From the NCBI RefSeq assembly GCF_030848805.1, contig NC_092362.1, forward strand, positions 7,006,001-7,070,000: a stretch of 64,000 nt of DNA, given 5' to 3'. Each line of letters starts with the position of its first letter. Positions within the stretch are counted from its first letter, which is position 1. This DNA comes from Temnothorax longispinosus. Lineage: Eukaryota > Arthropoda > Insecta > Hymenoptera > Formicidae. The translations under genes and the position numbers were made by a program. This document shows, piece after piece, positions 60,601 to 64,000 of this stretch. The notes below the pieces were generated by a model. It searched no databases. It was given only the letters and a program-made list of their open reading frames with translations, and was not told where the DNA came from.

Positions 60601-63600
60601 TCGGTGTTTTGTGCGACCGTCCGTGCGACGACAAGACCTACGGCAAGGATTGCGAAGGCAAATGCAGCTGCTTTAACAATGCGGCCTGCAACCCGCAAAA
60701 TGGTAAGGTATTTGAGTAGTGACTCTTCCGGTTTGAGTCTTCGCGATGGACCAGTAAAATTTTACATCGATATCATTAAAAAAGAACATGTACAAAGAAA
60801 TACGCGAATTCCTATCTTTAACCGCTCTCTTAGCACTTGCACCCAGAACACGCGTTATTTTATCTAAACACACGCAGGCACGTGCACGTGTGCGGCTGGT
60901 TTCACCGGCACACTGTGTCAGGATCGTTGTAAAAAGGGCTTCTTTGGAAACGGATGCAATCAGAGTTGCGACTGTGTCGAGGAGAATACCGTGGACTGTG
61001 ACTCCGCTACCGGGTACTGCAACTGCAAGCCAGAATGGCGAGGTTTGTTGAATTTTTTACCACGTCCGCGCGCGCGCGGTCACCAATCAAAAACTTTGCA
61101 CGTCGAGATAATCAACATCTTACGTCATTCTTGAAAAAAAAAATTATAGTTAAAAACGATTGTGAAGATTATTCATAAACGTAGCTGTGTCATACATATT
61201 ACGAGTTTAACAATAGAGATATAAAGAGTAAAAAGAAGTAATAGTGTAGAAAAAGCTGCTCTTAATGGTAGTTAACAAAGAGTCGTTTCTCGAGACGGGT
61301 TTGCTTTAACGTCAAAACAGGAATACGATGCGAAACAAAGTGCCCGGAGGGTCTTTACGGCGAGGATTGTCACTCGCATTGCGAATGCATGAACAATAGT
61401 TCGTGTGATCCCACGACAGGAAGTTGCGTCTGCGCCAGGGGTTGGGAGGGCCCTGATTGCTCGCAACCCTGCAAGGAAGGATGGTACGGGCTGGGATGCA
61501 GAGAGAAGTGCCCGGCGAAAGTTAACGGTAAAGAAGATGCAATATCCAAGATTTAAATGCATGACATATTGTTTGAGTGTAACACATTTAATTCGCATGC
61601 TTTTTGAACCGATTAATTATGTTTCGTAGGCAACATAAGATAAATGTATTATCACATCTTGTAGCAGATTGCGTTATGTTTAATATCTTAATCCTGATTT
61701 TAATATTATTCTTACAATTGTCATATATCTCAATAATCTTCTATTGTTCCGATGCGTAAATCGGAATGCTCGGTCAGTCTCTCTCAAGGCACATATCGTT
61801 ACGTAAGTTCGCCCATCCGTCGCGACATATATACACTTCGATATATTACAACCTGAAAGGAATAAAAGAGAAGAAATTGGATTAAATTGTAAGATCAATT
61901 CTCCCGCTTACACATTGTAACATTCGCAGATATAGATAGCACATGCTTGGATGTGGGTTTTCTTTTATGTAATTTGCGGTATAACTAACAGAATTCTAAA
62001 TTAATAAATAGTTTGACCTCTGATTGCACAAACGCTAACACTCCAGTTCGCTCTGTATTACCAAAAGCTTTTATTGTCGGGCGCTTCATTGAGTGATTTT
62101 ATTAATCATTATAGTTTATCTGTCTTACATACATTCAATTAATGCGAACATTATGAAAAGGATAATAATTACAAAGGACGTGTCGTACACTGAAAAATTA
62201 AAATAGGCGATAAAATTTTGCTATAGAAATTCCTCTACGTTATTGTACGTTGTGGTAAAATTCTTCAGTATTCTCGTTTTTTTCCTCAGAAAATCTGACT
62301 TGCAATCACGTTACCGGCCAGTACGTTTGCCGTCCGGGATACCTGGGTCTCACCTGCGAACATCCGTGTCCGCCCAATCGTTACGGGCTAAACTGCGCGA
62401 ATCACTGTCACTGTAAGAACGGCGGGGAATGTCATCACGTAACAGGCAAGTTGAAAGCTGACGAAAAATTTTACGGAGATATACAATAATCTTCTGAATA
62501 CAACTATTTGAAATTCTTGTATTACCGAGGTGTATTTTCTAATCAGGTGTATGCCAATGCCGACCTGGCTGGCAAGGCGAGTACTGTCAAACACCCTGCG
62601 CGGAGGGTACGTACGGCGTTAATTGTACACAACATTGCAAGTGTCAGAACGGCGGTAAATGCAGATCTAACGATGGCCATTGTCGATGTTCGCCAGGCTG
62701 GACCGGGACCAGTTGTAACGAAAGTAGGTTTAAATAAAAGCCGTAGACTGTTACGACCAGTAAAGAATGATGTACCAAACGATGCTATATATTGATAAAT
62801 TATATTTAAATGCAACGCTTGCCGATTGCAGTTTGTCCCGAGGGATACTACGGTGATCATTGTATGGAGCCTTGCGAATGTAAAAATGACTTCTTCACGT
62901 GCCATCCAGCCGAGGGTTGTATTTGCAGGCATGGATATGCAGGTACGTAAAGTACACCCTTAAAGAAGTAGGTAATCCTGCAAGAATTGAAGTTTCTTAA
63001 AGTGACTGAGAAATTACTCTTAGGTGAGAATTGCGACGAACAACTGTTCTCCCGCAATATCCAAGAGAAGGACGACGGAGGATATGGGCACATTGTCGGA
63101 GTCGTATTTGCGACTTTTGTTATAATAGGTGTTTTGTTAGCTGCATGGATGTACCATCGGCGCAGAGTGGCTGATCTCAAGAGTGAGATAGCTCAAGTGC
63201 AATACACGGCTGAGCCTGTATCTCCGCCAGGTAAATTAAGCATTTCCTATCCCTGATCGAAAGTTTATTTATCGGAGACAATCATCGAAGAGCTTGATCT
63301 TCGAGCAGTGAAATCTAAAATATTACTTTTGCCGTAGAACGAAATCAATTCGACAATCCGGTGTATGCATATCAAGGTTCCTCGAAGTTCGACGATGGCA
63401 CTACTACATTGCTGAACAACTTCCAGTTCCGGAATAATTTCCACAAGAACATAAACACCGAGAAAGCTAAATTTGGCCTAAATAGCTGTACCGACGACGA
63501 AGACGATTGTAAAGGTATAGCATGTTTATTAACGACACAATAAAGAAAATTTTGCAGGACTATTACATCAATTTATATGTTACAACTTAGGAGCGTACGG

Positions 63601-63883
63601 ATTGGAATACGACCTGAAGAACAGGGACGCCGATATGGGAAATCCAAACTTAAACGTGTATCATAGCATCGACGAGATGGACGGCAAGAAAGTCGAGCAC
63701 GTCTACGATGAGATCAAGCAGAACAACGAGTCGGAATATGACGAGTTGAATCAGCCGCGGCCGGTCAGTTGGAATATAAAGCCACAATCGAGTCGGACAG
63801 CCAATGGCTTCCTGCCTAAATTACGCGACAGTCCGGGACCTAGCAAAGCGATAGACAAGGATCCGGAATTAGGTGAAACCTAA
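57601..63883 (+). CDS. drpr: Draper engulfment receptor (CED-1/MEGF10 family), 17 coding exons
   Basis: Draper is the plasma-membrane receptor by which glia and haemocytes recognise and engulf dying cells and axon debris. Exons: 57601-57698, 57799-57925, 58101-58269, 58720-58966, 59134-59254, 59346-59483, 59569-59748, 59834-60161, 60595-60702, 60878-61042, 61321-61527, 62290-62445, 62547-62723, 62832-62942, 63024-63230, 63338-63514 and 63591-63883. All phases match, giving 1002 residues (fly Draper is about 1030). Signal peptide about 1-21; EMI domain about 29-105 (ENTWCLSFPPRC, VEECCKGY); about 16 EGF-like repeats; one transmembrane helix 801-820 followed by HRRR; NPVY at 853-856; ITAM YDEI (944-947) and YDEL (955-958). 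NPxY is the CED-6/GULP site in this family; the ITAM is the Src42A/Shark site. The start is the first ATG before a good signal peptide. Confidence 0.95.
62446..62546 (+). other. drpr: draper intron with a GC-AG boundary
   Basis: The exon ends CACGTAACAG and the intron begins gcaagt, with acceptor aatcag at 62546. No GT donor nearby keeps the frame, while the GC donor joins ...HHVTG to VCQCRPGW, exactly the EGF-repeat consensus. The donor otherwise matches the consensus well (AG/GCAAGT), as expected for the minor GC-AG class. Confidence 0.85.
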
Positions 63884-64000
63884 AAAATCCACACAGCGTT
63901 CCTCGTTTCTAACTGCCCAGATTTGAAGTAGAATGAACTTTATTTACGTTCGGTCGGAAGACTGTCCGCTTTCTGTAAGGAGCAAGTCTGTGGTATTACT

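Noticed and set aside
1..64000. tRNA, rRNA and known insect miRNA genes
   Set aside because: I looked by eye for tRNA B-box sequence and a handful of conserved miRNAs and found none. A tRNAscan or Infernal run would be needed to exclude diverged ones.

Overview
This is a eukaryotic window from an insect nuclear genome. Split genes with GT-AG introns, no CpG depletion, abundant (GA)n, (CG)n and (AT)n microsatellites and many short non-autonomous DNA transposons fit Hymenoptera; an ant is my best guess. That guess comes from base composition and protein resemblance, not from a database search. Four protein-coding genes can be supported, all by reading exons through matched splice phases. None looks foreign, and no virus, CRISPR array or bacterial operon is present.

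Layout. (1) 1-27593, plus strand: the 3' part of a glypican gene best matching dally (division abnormally delayed). Six coding exons are spread over 27 kb; the signal-peptide exon lies upstream of the window and the GPI-anchor exon ends at 27593. (2) 27594-35838: non-coding flank holding the dally 3' UTR, the IPMK 3' UTR and microsatellites. (3) 35839-38877, minus strand: a complete inositol polyphosphate multikinase gene (408 aa, four coding exons). (4) 38878-41667: a GC-rich divergent promoter region. (5) 41704-42625, plus strand: the Polycomb RING-finger protein PCGF3 / l(3)73Ah (226 aa, four coding exons), with a clear poly(A) signal at 43789. (6) About 43.8-57.6 kb: gene-poor DNA rich in inverted-repeat and MITE-like elements, several of them nested. 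(7) 57601-63883, plus strand: draper (CED-1/MEGF10 family), 17 coding exons, about 1002 aa, with EMI domain, about 16 EGF-like repeats, one transmembrane helix, NPVY and a textbook ITAM.

The genes do not form an obvious pathway. Dally is a cell-surface heparan sulfate co-receptor for morphogens, IPMK makes inositol polyphosphates, PCGF3 is a core subunit of a non-canonical PRC1 complex, and Draper is the glial and haemocyte engulfment receptor. IPMK and PCGF3 are head-to-head and may share a promoter; dally and IPMK converge.

The most unusual content is the repeat layer: two elements flanked by TTAA with CCC/CCG-type ends (piggyBac-like), a 738-bp near-perfect palindrome flanked by TA inside a larger inverted repeat, a multi-copy family with CACTGTTAAAT-like ends partly disrupted by younger insertions, a hairpin family carrying a mariner-like insertion plus a later 95-bp duplication, and an intronic foldback centred on a perfect 32-bp palindrome with two cAMP-response-element octamers. 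I found no intact transposase, so these are non-autonomous or dead elements. I did not find a clearly novel biological system.
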